Position numbers and translations under genes: made by a program. DNA of 64,000 bases from Azolla caroliniana (taxonomy: Eukaryota > Polypodiophyta). Location: the NCBI GenBank assembly GCA_043228905.1, contig JBHGNT010000020.1, positions 6,696,001 through 6,760,000 on the forward strand. The letters are read 5' to 3'. Positions 10,201 to 20,293 of the stretch are shown piece by piece. Numbering within the stretch: the first letter of the stretch is position 1; the number at the start of each line of letters is the position of its first letter. The notes beneath the pieces are model-generated. The model saw only the letters and a list, made by a program, of their open reading frames with translations, made no database searches and was not told the origin of the DNA.

Positions 10201-10835
10201 TGACTTAGGGCAAACTTTTAGATGAGTTGTTGTCATTCTTGTTGGTAAAAGAATAGAGAGAACGCGTAACTGTGTACAGAGAGCAAGAGAGAAAGAGGTC
10301 GTTGCCTCTGTTGTAACCGCCGCCTGTGGCGAAGATCTGTGAGCACGAGGTCGTGGCCTTAGTGAACTCACTGTTGTACATTCTTACATAGTGACAGTTT
10401 GCAGCCTGTGGGCTGCCGTGGTTTTTCCCCTAGTTTGGGGTTTTCCACGTAAACCTCCTGTGTATCTTCCTCTTCTTTGTGTCGTGTTTTATTTCCCGTT
10501 TTTTCTGTGTATCATTCTAAGCTTGGTTGTGGCCGAGCGTTGTGCATAAGGAGCGTTGAGTTCCCGACATTGTGAACATTGCACTAAGGCACACAAAGTA
10601 ATCTACAATAATGTTATATGGGGAGTTTAATTGCTACTCTATTGCTACAGGAAAGTTCACATGCCCGTCCCCACAAAGTGATGAAAGAGAGGTTTCAAAA
10701 TGTGTAGCCCAATGTTTCAGCCACAAATGTGTAGCTCAAGTTTTAACGTTGAAAATTCTCTTTGAAATCCTCAAAAATCAATTAGCAACATATATCACTT
10801 GGAAGCTTAACTGATTTCAACATTCTAGTTGTTCC

Positions 10836-10923
10836 AATGAGGAGCCCGACTCATATCAAAGGAGGGAGCCCAACTCATTAATGAGGAGCCCAACTCATAT
10901 CAAAGGAGGGAGCCCGACTCATT
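10836..10923 (+). repeat. Two tandem copies of a 44-bp unit
   Basis: Each unit contains GAGGAGCCC(G/A)ACTCATATC and GGAGGGAGCCC. The copies differ only by exchange of G and A in the two CCCRACTC phrases. Confidence 0.85.
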
Positions 10924-10984
10924 AATAGACAGGTGTCGAACTACGTGTAATGATTGTGTTGCAACGATCATACTAACGATCACA

Positions 10985-11370
10985 CTAAATTGATTCACCA
11001 AAGTCACTGGCATGCACTAAGAGGTGAACTCATTCACTTCATTCAGTCTATTAATCACTCGCACTAATTTCATTCACCTCGATCACAATCAAACCGCAAA
11101 AATCATTCACGAAGAGTTGGCATTCCTGCTCTTTCAATAAGAGCTGAACTCATTCTCGAACTAAATCATTGAAGAAGAGATGAAATCATTCACTTCATTC
11201 ATGTGCATTATCGGTCACATTGAAGTCATTTGAACTTCAATCACTGGCATTCATTTGAATTCATTCACTTCATTCATTGGAATAATCACTCACATTCACT
11301 TCATTCACCTCAATCATTGACATTCTCGATCACATTGTATTCACTCACTTCAATCACCATAGTAATCGAC
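10985..11370 (+). repeat. Degenerate CATTCA/TCATTCAC-rich repeat
   Basis: Dozens of variants of TTCATTCAC, CAATCAC and CATTCACTTC in direct orientation, with no fixed period. Probably a decayed microsatellite or minisatellite. Confidence 0.7.
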
Positions 11371-11465
11371 CACAACCATCAATGGATAGCACAATGGATC
11401 ATGTTGTCTTTGCCATGTCGGAAGATGAATTAGAGGATACGTCATGGTCGTCCAGCGCATCGTTT

Positions 11466-11882
11466 TGAAAAAGAATATGTGTGTGAAAGCGTATGCGAAA
11501 CACAAAGTACACAGTTCGGAAAAACGACAGTTCAATAAAACAGAAAATGCAGAGATGAAGATGGAGAGGGAGAGACAGAGACAGAGCAGACAACTCAGTT
11601 CTATTTCAAAATAATGACACTCTGTACATACATCGTGCTCAGTGAGCACCTTTTATACGAGCCTTGACAATTGGGCTGACACAAGTACTGACAGTACTTG
11701 ACCGCTCATAAATGAGCCACGACACTCACTCCCAAAATTATTCCTTACGAGGAATATCTCTCTAACGGCCTTTCGGTTTACACACCAATATGGCCAAGTT
11801 GTGCGTACTAACTTACGCGTCCAGTCTACGCACTGGGTTACGCATCATATTACGCACCTGATGTTGAGCTTGCTACTCAACA
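11466..11882 (-). repeat. 3' LTR of C1
   Basis: Minus strand reads TGTTGAGTAGC...CTTTTTCA. Paired with 23442-23858, same length. Contains TATAAAA at 11657-11651. Confidence 0.95.
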
Positions 11883-11906
11883 CTCCCCCTCAAGCTCAAA
11901 TTGAGG
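11883..11906 (-). promoter_or_regulatory. Polypurine tract of C1
   Basis: Purine-rich on the minus strand (TTGAGGGGGAG) and directly abutting the 3' LTR. A second similar tract lies at 12417-12435, near the pol end. Confidence 0.7.
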
Positions 11907-12473
11907 CTCCACCTATTCTTCCGGATCTTCGCTCCAGCTCCTCTTGGCTTCACGCCTCGCTCGCGCTCCTCAACCTGTTCAAATCCATGCGCCTCGACCC
12001 TTCCGGTCGGCTTGTCTGCTCATCCGGCCCTTCTCAGCTCCCTTGTTATTGTGGTATTGGCACATCCTTCGCTGCCCTTTCCTCCGCATCGCCTTCAGTT
12101 GATTCGGCGTATCTAAATCGAACACTTCCAATTCAATTCCGCTCTCATCCGAATTGGTTGTCTCCAATTCGTCTCCTGTCTTTAGGCCTTTGACTACATA
12201 AGACCACGTCTTGGTCTTGGCCTTTACGCCCTTCTTGGTTGTATCTCCCCCTGATTCGGCTATCCTCGGCTCTTTTCTATGGTTATGACCCTTGCTCTTT
12301 TCTTCGGCTTCTTCAGCCTTCCCAAAATCGAATTCTTCATCCCATTCCGCGTCATGGTCACTTCCGCCGCGATGACCACCTCCCCTCCTTTCACGCTCTT
12401 GTTCCTATTCTTCCTTTCTCCCCCTCAAGTTCGGCGTGTCGAGGTGACACAACCCAAGCTCACCCGAGAAATG
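11907..12473 (-). other. C1 spacer between pol and polypurine tract
   Basis: About 570 bases without a supported gene on either strand, between the pol stop and the polypurine tract. Pyrimidine-rich on the plus strand. Confidence 0.6.
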
Positions 12474-12983
12474 TCATAACTTGTTGAGACCAAGAGGCTT
12501 GGTGAAGATGTCGGCAACCTGCCGATTAGTCGGAACATGCACCAATTCAACTTCACCTGAAAGGACCCGCTCGCAGACAAAATGGTAATGCACCTCAATG
12601 TGCTTGGTCTGGGCGTGGAACACGGGGTTTTTCGCAAGGTGGATATTGCTGAGGTTGTCACAATAGATCGTCGTCGGATTAGACATCTCTACATGCAGAT
12701 CCCGTAATAGTCGTTTTAGCCAAATGACTTCGCACGTAGCGACAGTCGCCCCTCGATACTCGGCCTCCATGCTCAACAATACTACTGTTGACTGCTTCTT
12801 ACTGCTCCACGCGATCACCGCACTTCCTAGAGAGAATGCATATCCAGATGTGGATCTACGATCGTGGGCGTTTCCGGCCCAATCGGCATCCGTGTAGCCG
12901 ACTAACTGTTCGGCTACGCCTACCCAATATAGCAACGCCATGTCTTTCGTGCCACTAACATATTGCAATACCCTTTGCGTGCA
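12474..12983 (-). pseudogene. C1 RNase H
   Basis: Copia RNase H, which removes the RNA strand after cDNA synthesis. Motifs in order: GYTDADWAGN, STSGYAFSLG, IAWSSKKQ, LSMEAEYRG (copia normally has S-T-EAEY), IYCDNLSNIHLAKNP and the closing HVPTNRQVADIFTKPL. The catalytic acidic residues are present. It is preceded by a stop that separates it from the RT fragment. Confidence 0.9.
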
Positions 12984-13260
12984 CTAAAAGTGTTCAGTCC
13001 TAGGCTGCGACATGAATTGACTGATCAGTCCGACCGGGTAATTGAGGTCTAACTGAGTAATAGTCAAATAGATGAGGCTTTCGACAATTTGTTGAAACCG
13101 TGTCGGATCGCACGCTTTTCCCGAATCTGGGCAAAGCTTCACATTCCTATCTAGAGGGGTCGAGATGGGCTTACAGTCTGTCATCCCGAACTTGAAGAGC
13201 ATATTCAGCGCGTAATGACGTTGGCTGATCAATATGCCTTCAGGGGTGCGGATCACTTCA
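12984..13260 (-). pseudogene. C1 reverse transcriptase, C-terminal fragment
   Basis: Begins abruptly at the junction with G2 and reads EVIRTPEGILISQRHYAL, CKPISTPLD and the downstream RT thumb/connection region. The YVDD catalytic block expected before this point is absent: the other RT fragment (from 20294) stops at FAPVVKM. By family expectation roughly 170-190 residues are missing, so a deletion accompanied or followed the gypsy insertion. Confidence 0.85.
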
Positions 13261-13511
13261 TAATTTTTTTGGATTAAGTATTGATCAATATAAAAATTAT
13301 TCGTAGGATTCACAATTTATGCATCTACTTCTTTCTTAACAACCTAAGTACCAATTAATTTAGTATACTCGTGTGATTCACGAGTTTCTTATCTTTCTCT
13401 TTTCTATCTACTCATAATTAATCTCTATCTCACGATCTCCTTTCTCCTAGTCCAAAACCCCAGCGGTTCCCACCCGAGTCACGTAACGATCCGGCGCCGA
13501 GAGGCACGACA
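13261..13511 (+). repeat. Truncated 5' LTR of G2
   Basis: Matches 20043-20293 of the 3' LTR with six substitutions and ends GGCACGACA. The first ~746 bases, including the TATA box, are missing. The truncation point joins C1 RT at a shared TCA(TAA) microhomology. Confidence 0.92.
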
Positions 13512-13515
13512 CAAG

Positions 13516-13531
13516 TGGTGAACCCGACGTG
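13516..13531 (+). promoter_or_regulatory. Primer-binding site of G2
   Basis: TGGTGAACCCGACGTG four bases after the LTR end, the expected position and TGG start. The tRNA was not identified. Confidence 0.6.
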
Positions 13532-13549
13532 AAAACGGGTGGCAAGGAG

Positions 13550-14281
13550 ATGGAGAATCAACAAGCTAACAATATGATGGCGATGTTCGAGCGGATGCTA
13601 CAAGAACAACACGCGATGTCGGAGATTTCGGCAGCAGTAGAGCGGCTCGTGCAACGCAACGGGCAATTCAACGGTAAGGATGTGTCGCGATATTTGCTGG
13701 ACTACAAGGCAGAGATGCTCCGGTGTCGGATTTTGGAAGGACTGCAAGTGACATCCTTCAACCGGGTGGCGACCGACGGGCTTCAAGGGAGTATCCACGG
13801 GTTACAACAGCAAAATCCGACGTGGGAAGCATTTGAAGAAGCGTTAAAGACCACATTCGCCATCGAGGGGCTGAAGGTCCTCGAAGTGTTTTCGTCATTC
13901 GAAAGTCGGTTCGGAGGGTTGTCCGCGAGAGATCAAACTATTCTTGCACCGGACAAAGTCATCATGTTTTTGCGAGTTGTGGACGTCCGGGACCGGAAAG
14001 ATCTCGGAGTGCTTCTAGAGGACACGACCACCGAAAGCGGCCTCACCGAAACGTGGGAAAGCGTGCGGGATTTCGTCGCGCGATACATGAAGAGGGGGCA
14101 GTGGCTTGCTAACGAAGAGAAGAGGGTTTCGAAACCGATTCCGAAACCGAGATCCGGATTGGAGGACCATCAACTGCGGGCTCGAGAGACTACGACCGAG
14201 AAGGGGATTGACACAACCACGGTGGAGCAGTTGCTGAAAGATATGGAGAATCTGAAAATCGCGATGGTGAAGAAGTCGTGA
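13550..14281 (+). CDS. G2 gag
   Basis: Start taken at the first ATG after the primer-binding site. The 243-residue product is helical and charged, with a capsid-like centre: FNGKDVSRYLLDYKAEM, PTWEAFEEALKTTFA and WESVRDFVARYMKRGQW. No zinc knuckle lies in this frame. It ends in TGA just after a Lys-rich coiled segment; the remaining gag sequence lies in the next frames. Likely the nucleic-acid-packaging protein of the element, though the stop before any CCHC suggests truncation. Confidence 0.8.
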   Translation: MENQQANNMMAMFERMLQEQHAMSEISAAVERLVQRNGQFNGKDVSRYLLDYKAEMLRCRILEGLQVTSFNRVATDGLQGSIHGLQQQNPTWEAFEEALKTTFAIEGLKVLEVFSSFESRFGGLSARDQTILAPDKVIMFLRVVDVRDRKDLGVLLEDTTTESGLTETWESVRDFVARYMKRGQWLANEEKRVSKPIPKPRSGLEDHQLRARETTTEKGIDTTTVEQLLKDMENLKIAMVKKS

Positions 14282-14418
14282 GACCGACCCACAAACTCCA
14301 AGTATATGGACCCTCGATGTATATGGTGTGATAGTACCGAACACGATGGGATTGCGACGAGCACAAGGAGGCGTTACGACGGGATCTTATCTACTACGAG
14401 GGAAATCGGATTCATTCG

Positions 14419-14967
14419 ATGGACTCTCGGAAACCACTCCGACCGAACTTCCAGAAAGGCGGCATGAAGAAGGTTCTAGAGGAGGAAATAGCGGCAAAAG
14501 GTAATTATGCGACAACCGCGGGAATAAGTGTGGGTGAGTCGTCAGGAGCAAAGGCATCATTTTGGCCGGATATGCTAGAAAACCCCGAGAAAACCAACTC
14601 CAATGAGATCCGAAGCACTGCGGAAGGTATCCGTGAAGCTACAAGATGGGAGTGCCCCGTGGATAAGAATAGCATGTTTGCTTTATGTCAATTGCATGAA
14701 GTGTATGTAGATGAGAAGCGACGGCGCACGGATGAGGCGGTCGGTCCATCAAAGACACCGGAAAGCTGGAACTCCGGAGGTAATGGAAAAGAAAAGATGA
14801 TTCTGGCATTCAAGCTCGCCTCGGACATCGAACAACAAACGGACTTGAAAAAGGTGTTTGAGGAGAGAATCCTCGATAGCCGGGTAGATTTTTCGCTTCA
14901 GGAATTACTCAGAATAGCGAAGGAGTTCCACGATCTTCTTGTGGATCTCGTGAAGAGAAAAAGATAG
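14419..14967 (+). pseudogene. G2 gag-pol linker reading frame
   Basis: A 182-residue open frame in line with the element, basic at the start and helical later (VDFSLQELLRIAKEFHDLL). The gap 14282-14418 contains CMWCDSTEHDG-like coding in another frame, which may be a decayed CCHC knuckle. No catalytic domain. Continues toward the protease after a stop. Confidence 0.6.
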
Positions 14968-15010
14968 TACGGAGGAAAATGCTCCAAGGGTTAATGCAAA
15001 TACCGTCTTA

Positions 15011-15523
15011 ATGAATGACACCGAAATGGAGGACAAAATACCGAACTCCCACTACACAAGGCCACACTGGGCACGTGCAACTACGGAGACTCCGGTCCGA
15101 ATCAGCAACATCAAAGAGCCCGTGCTAGCATTGATTGATCACGGATCGGAGATCAATTTGATGTCCAAGGAGTTCTACCGGATGGGGAAGTGGCCTATAA
15201 ACACTAACCATGGATGGAAGATCCGGGCAGCCTCTAAAGCAACGGAAGACCTATTTGCGGCTTTTCTGGATGTGATGGTGAAGATCGGGGATGTCGAGAT
15301 CGACCAAAATTTCTTCGTACAAGACGAGGTCTCACACTCCGTGATCCTCGGGCAACCCTTTATCACGGCATCACGGATGGAGACGAAGGTGCTCGATAGC
15401 GGTGCGGCTTTTGCACGAATTCGGAGCCAAAATAGAGGGAAATCCGTCCAATTCCTAACGGTGCTGGCAAATCATGAAAGGAATAAAAGAGAGCTCTTGT
15501 CCCAAACAAGAATGGATTTTTAG
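15011..15523 (+). pseudogene. G2 aspartic protease region
   Basis: Retroviral-type protease fold with ALIDHGSEINLMS at about residues 37-49. The usual D-S/T-G is read as DHG. SVILGQPFITASRMETKV supplies the second conserved flap/loop region. A stop at 15521-15523 separates it from the RT segment. The DHG variant may be lineage-typical rather than a mutation; alignment would decide. Confidence 0.75.
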
Positions 15524-15657
15524 AGCAGACTGTTGCAGAATGGAGAAGTGATAGTCCGAGAAGCCCTGATACCCCACATAGGAAGAAACCTCTCGGTGCA
15601 AAACAAGTACGAATCGGCCCGGATGGGGCATCCACGTACACTGCCATAACCGGAGGA

Positions 15658-16260
15658 ATGAAGAAAGAATACCGAAAAGTGGAGGATAAGTTACGGTCGG
15701 CATCAATAATAAAAGAAGATGAAGAAATCGTGGGCATAGTCGAAGAAGTGTTCTATGGGAGCACGCTACAACGGCTTGAAGAGCTTGTGGAGGGTAAAAA
15801 CCAAGAAGACCAGGTAGTCCCGGTGGAATTGGTTGAGATGTACGAGATCATTGCGAAAATGAGGCCGGATGCGTTCCGCAAAGAAGAAGTAATGGTAAGT
15901 ACAAAATACAAGACCGTGGAGAAGAAAGTGAAACCGGCCGCAGGACCGCTACCCGCTGATAGCGAACAAAAGAGGAAAGAAGTCTCAAGAGATCCAACAC
16001 TTCGAAAGTCCGTGGATATCGGACATGCCTTCTCGGATGAGACCCGGAAGAAACTTCGGATCGATGGAGGTGGTTTCCTCTCACAAAAAGAAGAAGAACG
16101 GTTTCGTGAGATGCTGGAACAACATGGAAAAGCATTTGCATTTACATCGAAGGAGATAGGGTGTGTTGATCCGAAGATAGTGGAGCCGATGGTGATCTTC
16201 ACAATTGACCATGTGCCATGGAGCCTAAAGCCGATTCCGGTGCCATGCCTTCTCGGATGA
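15658..16260 (+). pseudogene. G2 linker and RT N-terminus, first copy of duplicated block
   Basis: Open frame with acidic helical sequence followed by a block (SDETRKKLRIDGGGFLSQ, FAFTSKEIGCVDP) that is repeated downstream. The frame is lost where the 220-bp duplication begins its second copy. The N-terminal portion has no recognised domain. Confidence 0.7.
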
Positions 16261-16465
16261 GACCCGGAAGAAACTTCGGATCAGTGGAGGTGGTTTCCTC
16301 TCACAAAAAGAAGAAGAACGGTTTCGTGAGATGCTGGAACAACATGGAAAAGCATTTGCATTTACATCGAAGGAGATAGGGTGTGTTGATCCGAAGATAG
16401 TGGAGCCGATGGTGATCTTCACAATTGACCATGTGTCGTGGAGCTTGAAGCCGATTCCGGTGCCG
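16026..16465 (+). repeat. 220-bp tandem duplication in G2 pol
   Basis: Copies start at 16026 and 16246 with TGCCTTCTCGGATGAGACCC. They differ at a handful of positions. The period of 220 is not a multiple of three, so the duplication shifts the reading frame and breaks pol. TGCC microhomology is present at the junction. Confidence 0.95.
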
Positions 16466-17899
16466 CGGGCGCATATTCCGAAAGTCATCGACTTGCTCAA
16501 GGAGAAGTTGGTGATGGGGATTCTTGAGCCATCAAACGCTCCATACTCAAATCGATGGTTTACGGTTCCGAAGAAGAATGGGTCACTCCGATTTATCCAA
16601 GACTTGCAACCGGTAAACAAGGTCACGATCCGGAATTCCGGAGTCGGTCCGATAGTGGACGAATTTGCGGAAGCATTTGTCGGTCGCGCGATATACTCCA
16701 TTGGAAACCTATACTCCGGATATGACCAATTCCAACTAGCCGTGGAGAGCCGAGACATCACTACCATGCAGACACCGATAGGATTAGTCTGGATGTGTAT
16801 GCTACCACAAGTTGCGACAAACTCAGTCGCACATATGATGAATGTGATGAACAATGTGCTAGGGGATTGCATACTGGAGATAACGATGTCGTTCCTAGAT
16901 GACATTCCGATGAAAGGGTGTGCGGTGGAAGAAAAAGATGAAGCTATGGATGAACGGGGATGCCGAAGGTTCGTAGTCAACCATATCTGTGATTGTGAGA
17001 AAGTGTTACGGAAGTTAGAAGATGTGCATCTAACACTTTCCGGAGAGAAATCGGCATTCGGACAAGAAGAAATATTGGTAGTCGGACATCTATGTGGGCC
17101 CTACGGCCGAAGACCGTCACCAACCAAGATTGATGCGATTCAAGCTATGAAAGAAGTATGTGAGTCACAATCCGAAGTCCGAAGGTTTCTTGGAGCATGT
17201 GCATTCTATCACATATGGATTCCGCACTACGTACATATTGCGGACCCGCTCTATCACTTGTTGCGGAAGGGGAAGAAGTTCCAATGGAAACCGGAACACA
17301 CCGAAGCCATGAGGAAGCTCAAGAAAACATTGCGGAGGGCTGAAGCTCTAAAGAAGCCGAACTATGACCGACCGGTTATAGTAACGGTTGATACAAGTCC
17401 AACCAGAATCGGATGGGTCATCAATCAACTCGACTCGGATGGTTCGCGATATCCGATCCGATTCGGAGCAAAGGTTCTCAACGAAAGGCAACGCGGGTAT
17501 GCGCATGTCAAAAGAGAATTATGGGGAGTCATGTCGGCAATCAAATCAGATCGAGATTATTTGATCGGAGCCGAAGTAGTGATCGAAACGGATTGTCTTC
17601 CGATACTCGGGATGATGCGGTGCTGTACTATACCGGATGTGGCTATGCGAAGGTGGATTGCATATGTTAAGTCACTTAATCCGGAGGTAAGACACATCTC
17701 CAGAAAAGACAACGTTGTAGCGGATATGCTATCAAGGGCACAGTTCGGAGATGACATAACCGAATCCGATAATGAAGAAGTTTCCGAAGACTACTTTGCT
17801 TCGGAGCACATATGCCGGGTGGACGTAATCCAAGAATTCCGGGAAGAAGAATACGAGGGAGAAAGCTTGTTGATCGGGAAAATGCTACGAGAAATCTAG
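16331..17899 (+). pseudogene. G2 reverse transcriptase-RNase H, motif A Asp replaced
   Basis: RT order: VPKKNGSLRFIQDLQPVN, then motif A read as SIGNLYSGYDQFQL with Asn where gypsy RTs carry the catalytic Asp, motif B region VATNSVAHMMN, motif C FLDDIPMKG, then GHLCGPYGRRPSPTK. RNase H follows with VTVDTSPTRIGWVI, KRELWGVMSA, IETDCLPIL and VVADMLSRAQ. Loss of the motif A aspartate (a single G-to-A change) should abolish polymerisation. The frame ends in TAG at 17897, with another in-frame stop before integrase. Confidence 0.88.
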
Positions 17900-17965
17900 G
17901 ATTCATTGGACAATAAAGAGAGAGCCGAGATCTGAAGTAAGAAACGGCAAGTCCGAAAGTTCTTC

Positions 17966-19309
17966 TTGAAAAATGGATTTTTATGGAGGGAGCCGAAAAG
18001 ACCGGGTGGCATACCACTTCGAGTAGTCGGGACAAAAGAGCAACGAAACCAGGTAATGTCTGAATTTCACGAATCTGATTGGGCTGGACATCGGGGAACA
18101 TGGGCAACATTTGGGAAGATCCAGCAAAGATATTGGTGGAAGAATATGTACAAAGATGTCGCGGAGTTCACGGAAAGTTGCGAGAAGTGTCAATTCTACT
18201 CCGGAGTTCGACACCGAGATGAGTTACATCCGACATTCTCACCGACAATCAACTTCAAATGGATGCTCGACATTGTAGCCATGCCAACCGGGATCGGACA
18301 AAAGAAGTACTTGGTGTTAGCTCGGGAAGATCTCACAAATCAAGTAGAAGGTCGGGCGCTGCGAAGAAAAACGTGTTCTGCGGTATGTCAATTTCTTTTG
18401 GAGGAAGTGTTTTGCAGGTACGGGTGCGTAGGACAAGTGATTGCGGATCGAGGAGAACTTGACTCTAATAAAGCTAGGGGATTCTTCGCCAAACATGGAG
18501 TTCGGTTAACACTAACAACGGCATACAATCCGAAAGCCAACGGAAAGGTCGAGCGAGGACATAGTCCGATCGTCAAAGCACTTGCCAAAGCATGCGACAT
18601 AAGGGTGATGGATTGGCCGCAGACGCTCCCGTATGCACTATGGACGGATCGGACGATGAATAGCTCCGTAACCGGTTATATGCCGGCAGAACTTATGACC
18701 GGACAAGCACCGGTAATGCCAACGGAAACCGCAATCCCGACATGGACAATGCTACCGTGGAAGGAAGAGATGAGCCGGGAAGAACTACTAGCGGTCCGGA
18801 TACGACAACTGAAGGGAAGACCGGAAGATGTACTCCGGAACAAAAGCCGGTTCAACACCAAGCACCGACTACAACCACGGAAGATTGAAGAAGGAGATTG
18901 GGTGATTGTCTATGATAGTAGTTTGGATCATCAACATACAACGGTATGGAAGTTTGCAAAAAGGTGGTTTGGCCCGTATGAGGTTCGGAAAGTTTTCGAC
19001 AACGGAACTTACCGACTAAGTGAGTTGGATGGAACGATACTACGAGTGCCTATAGCAGGGAAACGGGTGAAGATCTTCAAGAAGCAGACTAACAACGAAT
19101 CTTATGTAGCCATAGACAAGACCGACAATGAGGAGCAACCGGACAAAGATCGTGGTGATGCGGATAGCGAAGAAAGTGGACTTCAACTCGTAGTCGACAT
19201 AAGGGAAGATTCGGAGAGCGATACGGATGGAGGAGAATATGGAACTTCGGGAACTTCGGCACATACCGGAGGATGTGCGGGTTTAGAGGGGGTGAGTGTC
19301 GTAGTGTAA
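17966..19309 (+). CDS. G2 integrase
   Basis: Long open frame of 447 residues. HHCC zinc domain: FHESDWAGHRGTWATF then CEKCQFY. Core acidic residues: MLDIVAMPTG, IADRGELDSN and NPKANGKVERGHSP. A C-terminal part contains the chromatin/DNA-binding-like WVIVYDSSLDHQHTTVW and WFGPYEVRKVFDNGTYRL, a GPY/F module. The acidic tail runs 13 bases into the 3' LTR. Unlike the rest of pol, it seems intact. Confidence 0.88.
   Translation: MKNGFLWREPKRPGGIPLRVVGTKEQRNQVMSEFHESDWAGHRGTWATFGKIQQRYWWKNMYKDVAEFTESCEKCQFYSGVRHRDELHPTFSPTINFKWMLDIVAMPTGIGQKKYLVLAREDLTNQVEGRALRRKTCSAVCQFLLEEVFCRYGCVGQVIADRGELDSNKARGFFAKHGVRLTLTTAYNPKANGKVERGHSPIVKALAKACDIRVMDWPQTLPYALWTDRTMNSSVTGYMPAELMTGQAPVMPTETAIPTWTMLPWKEEMSREELLAVRIRQLKGRPEDVLRNKSRFNTKHRLQPRKIEEGDWVIVYDSSLDHQHTTVWKFAKRWFGPYEVRKVFDNGTYRLSELDGTILRVPIAGKRVKIFKKQTNNESYVAIDKTDNEEQPDKDRGDADSEESGLQLVVDIREDSESDTDGGEYGTSGTSAHTGGCAGLEGVSVVV
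19281..19296 (+). promoter_or_regulatory. Polypurine tract of G2
   Basis: GTTTAGAGGGGGTGAG ends immediately before the TGTCG start of the 3' LTR and overlaps the end of the integrase frame. Confidence 0.8.
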
Positions 19310-19853
19310 TTTACACACTACGTGGAAATTGCATTTTGTCCATCCGGATAGAGAATGAAATACCCAGTGAGAACCGGACGAACAGGAACCGGCAAGGAGG
19401 AATGGCAAACCGGCAAGGAGGAATCGGTAAACCGGCAAGGAAGAGCCGGATGAAGAAGGTCGGTGAGAGTCTCTTACGGGATGAAGAGACACAATTGTAA
19501 ATAAAAGAAACATTAAAATTTCTGTTACGTGCATAGAGCAGGATTCAAACCCTACACCTCCACGCAAACAAACTCCAGCCTTACCATTATACTAACTTAC
19601 TCTAAGTGTTTCAAATATAGATTTAATACGTATAGAACCTTTATTTTCGTCTACCTTTATTAAAAGGTAAGTCATGCATTTTTAGAATGCGCGAAAACTT
19701 TATTTATATGCACACTAATAAAATTACGCAGGCACATCTAGCGAGCATGAATGCTAAATTTAGGAAATCATAGTGGGAAAAGTAAAGCATGCAAATTTAG
19801 AGAGCATGAACACTTGAGAAATGCAAGAAGCTATGGTTAGCCTCTTCCGTCCT

Positions 19854-19860
19854 TATATAA
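19854..19860 (+). promoter_or_regulatory. TATA box of G2 3' LTR
   Basis: TATATAA followed by purine-rich GGAGGAGAG. The equivalent region is deleted from the 5' LTR. Confidence 0.6.
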
Positions 19861-19891
19861 GGAGGAGAGAAAGATGTATAAGGGTTGGTTA

Positions 19892-20199
19892 TTTTTTTGG
19901 ATTAAGTATTCATCAATATAAAAATTATTTGTGGGATTCACGATTTATGCATCTACTTCTTTCTTAACAACCTAAGTACCAATTAATTTAGTATACTCGT
20001 GTGATTCACGAGTTTCTTATCTTTCTCTTTGCTATCTACTCATAATTTTTTTGGATTAAGTATTGATCAATATAAAAATTATTCGTGGGATTCACGATTT
20101 ATGCATCTACTTCTTTCTTAACAACCTAAGTACCAATTAATTTAGTATACTCGTGTGATTCACGAGTTTCTTATCTTTCTCTTTGCTATCTACTCATAA
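19892..20199 (+). repeat. 154-bp tandem duplication within G2 LTR
   Basis: Units 19892-20045 and 20046-20199, each starting with a T run plus GGATTAAGTATT and ending CTACTCATAA. Very few differences. Confidence 0.92.
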
Positions 20200-20293
20200 T
20201 TAATCTCTATCTCACGATCTCCTTTCTCCTAGTCCAAAACCCCAGCAGTTCCCACCCAACTCACGTAACGATCCGGCGCCGAGAGGCACGACA

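Larger units (their letters stand above)
9775..10569 (+). repeat. Solo LTR of the C2 copia family
   Basis: Starts TGTTGGGAGACAGG and ends TTCCCGACA, and is homologous, in reverse orientation, to the LTR at 57102-57805. It is flanked by a perfect 5-bp target duplication TTGTG (9770-9774 and 10570-10574), with no internal element sequence. That is the signature of LTR-LTR recombination after insertion. It is 795 bp against 704 bp for the C2 LTR, mostly because of extra copies of a 54-bp repeat. Confidence 0.95.
10570..11465 (+). other. Non-coding with degenerate simple repeats
   Basis: No gene supported. Contains a 44-bp tandem pair and a long stretch rich in CATTCA/CAATCAC phrases. A short open frame from 11382 continues, without the C1 element, into 23859 and beyond, but its product is not recognisable. 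Confidence 0.5.
13261..20293 (+). mobile_element. Ty3/gypsy retrotransposon G2 nested in C1
   Basis: Plus-strand element with truncated 5' LTR, primer-binding site, gag, protease, RT-RNase H, integrase, polypurine tract and a complete 997-bp 3' LTR. Integrase follows RNase H. Coding is split into several frames, with a 220-bp internal duplication and stops between RNase H and integrase. The shared 251 bases of LTR differ at six sites by eye (about 2.4%), younger than the host copia. The 5' LTR lacks the TATA region, so this copy could not drive a normal genomic transcript. Confidence 0.95.
19297..20293 (+). repeat. 3' LTR of G2 (997 bp)
   Basis: Terminal inverted TGTCG...CGACA. Contains an 8-bp perfect hairpin at its start (CGTAGTGT at 19300-19307 with ACACTACG at 19315-19322), a TATA box and an internal 154-bp tandem duplication. 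Confidence 0.92.
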
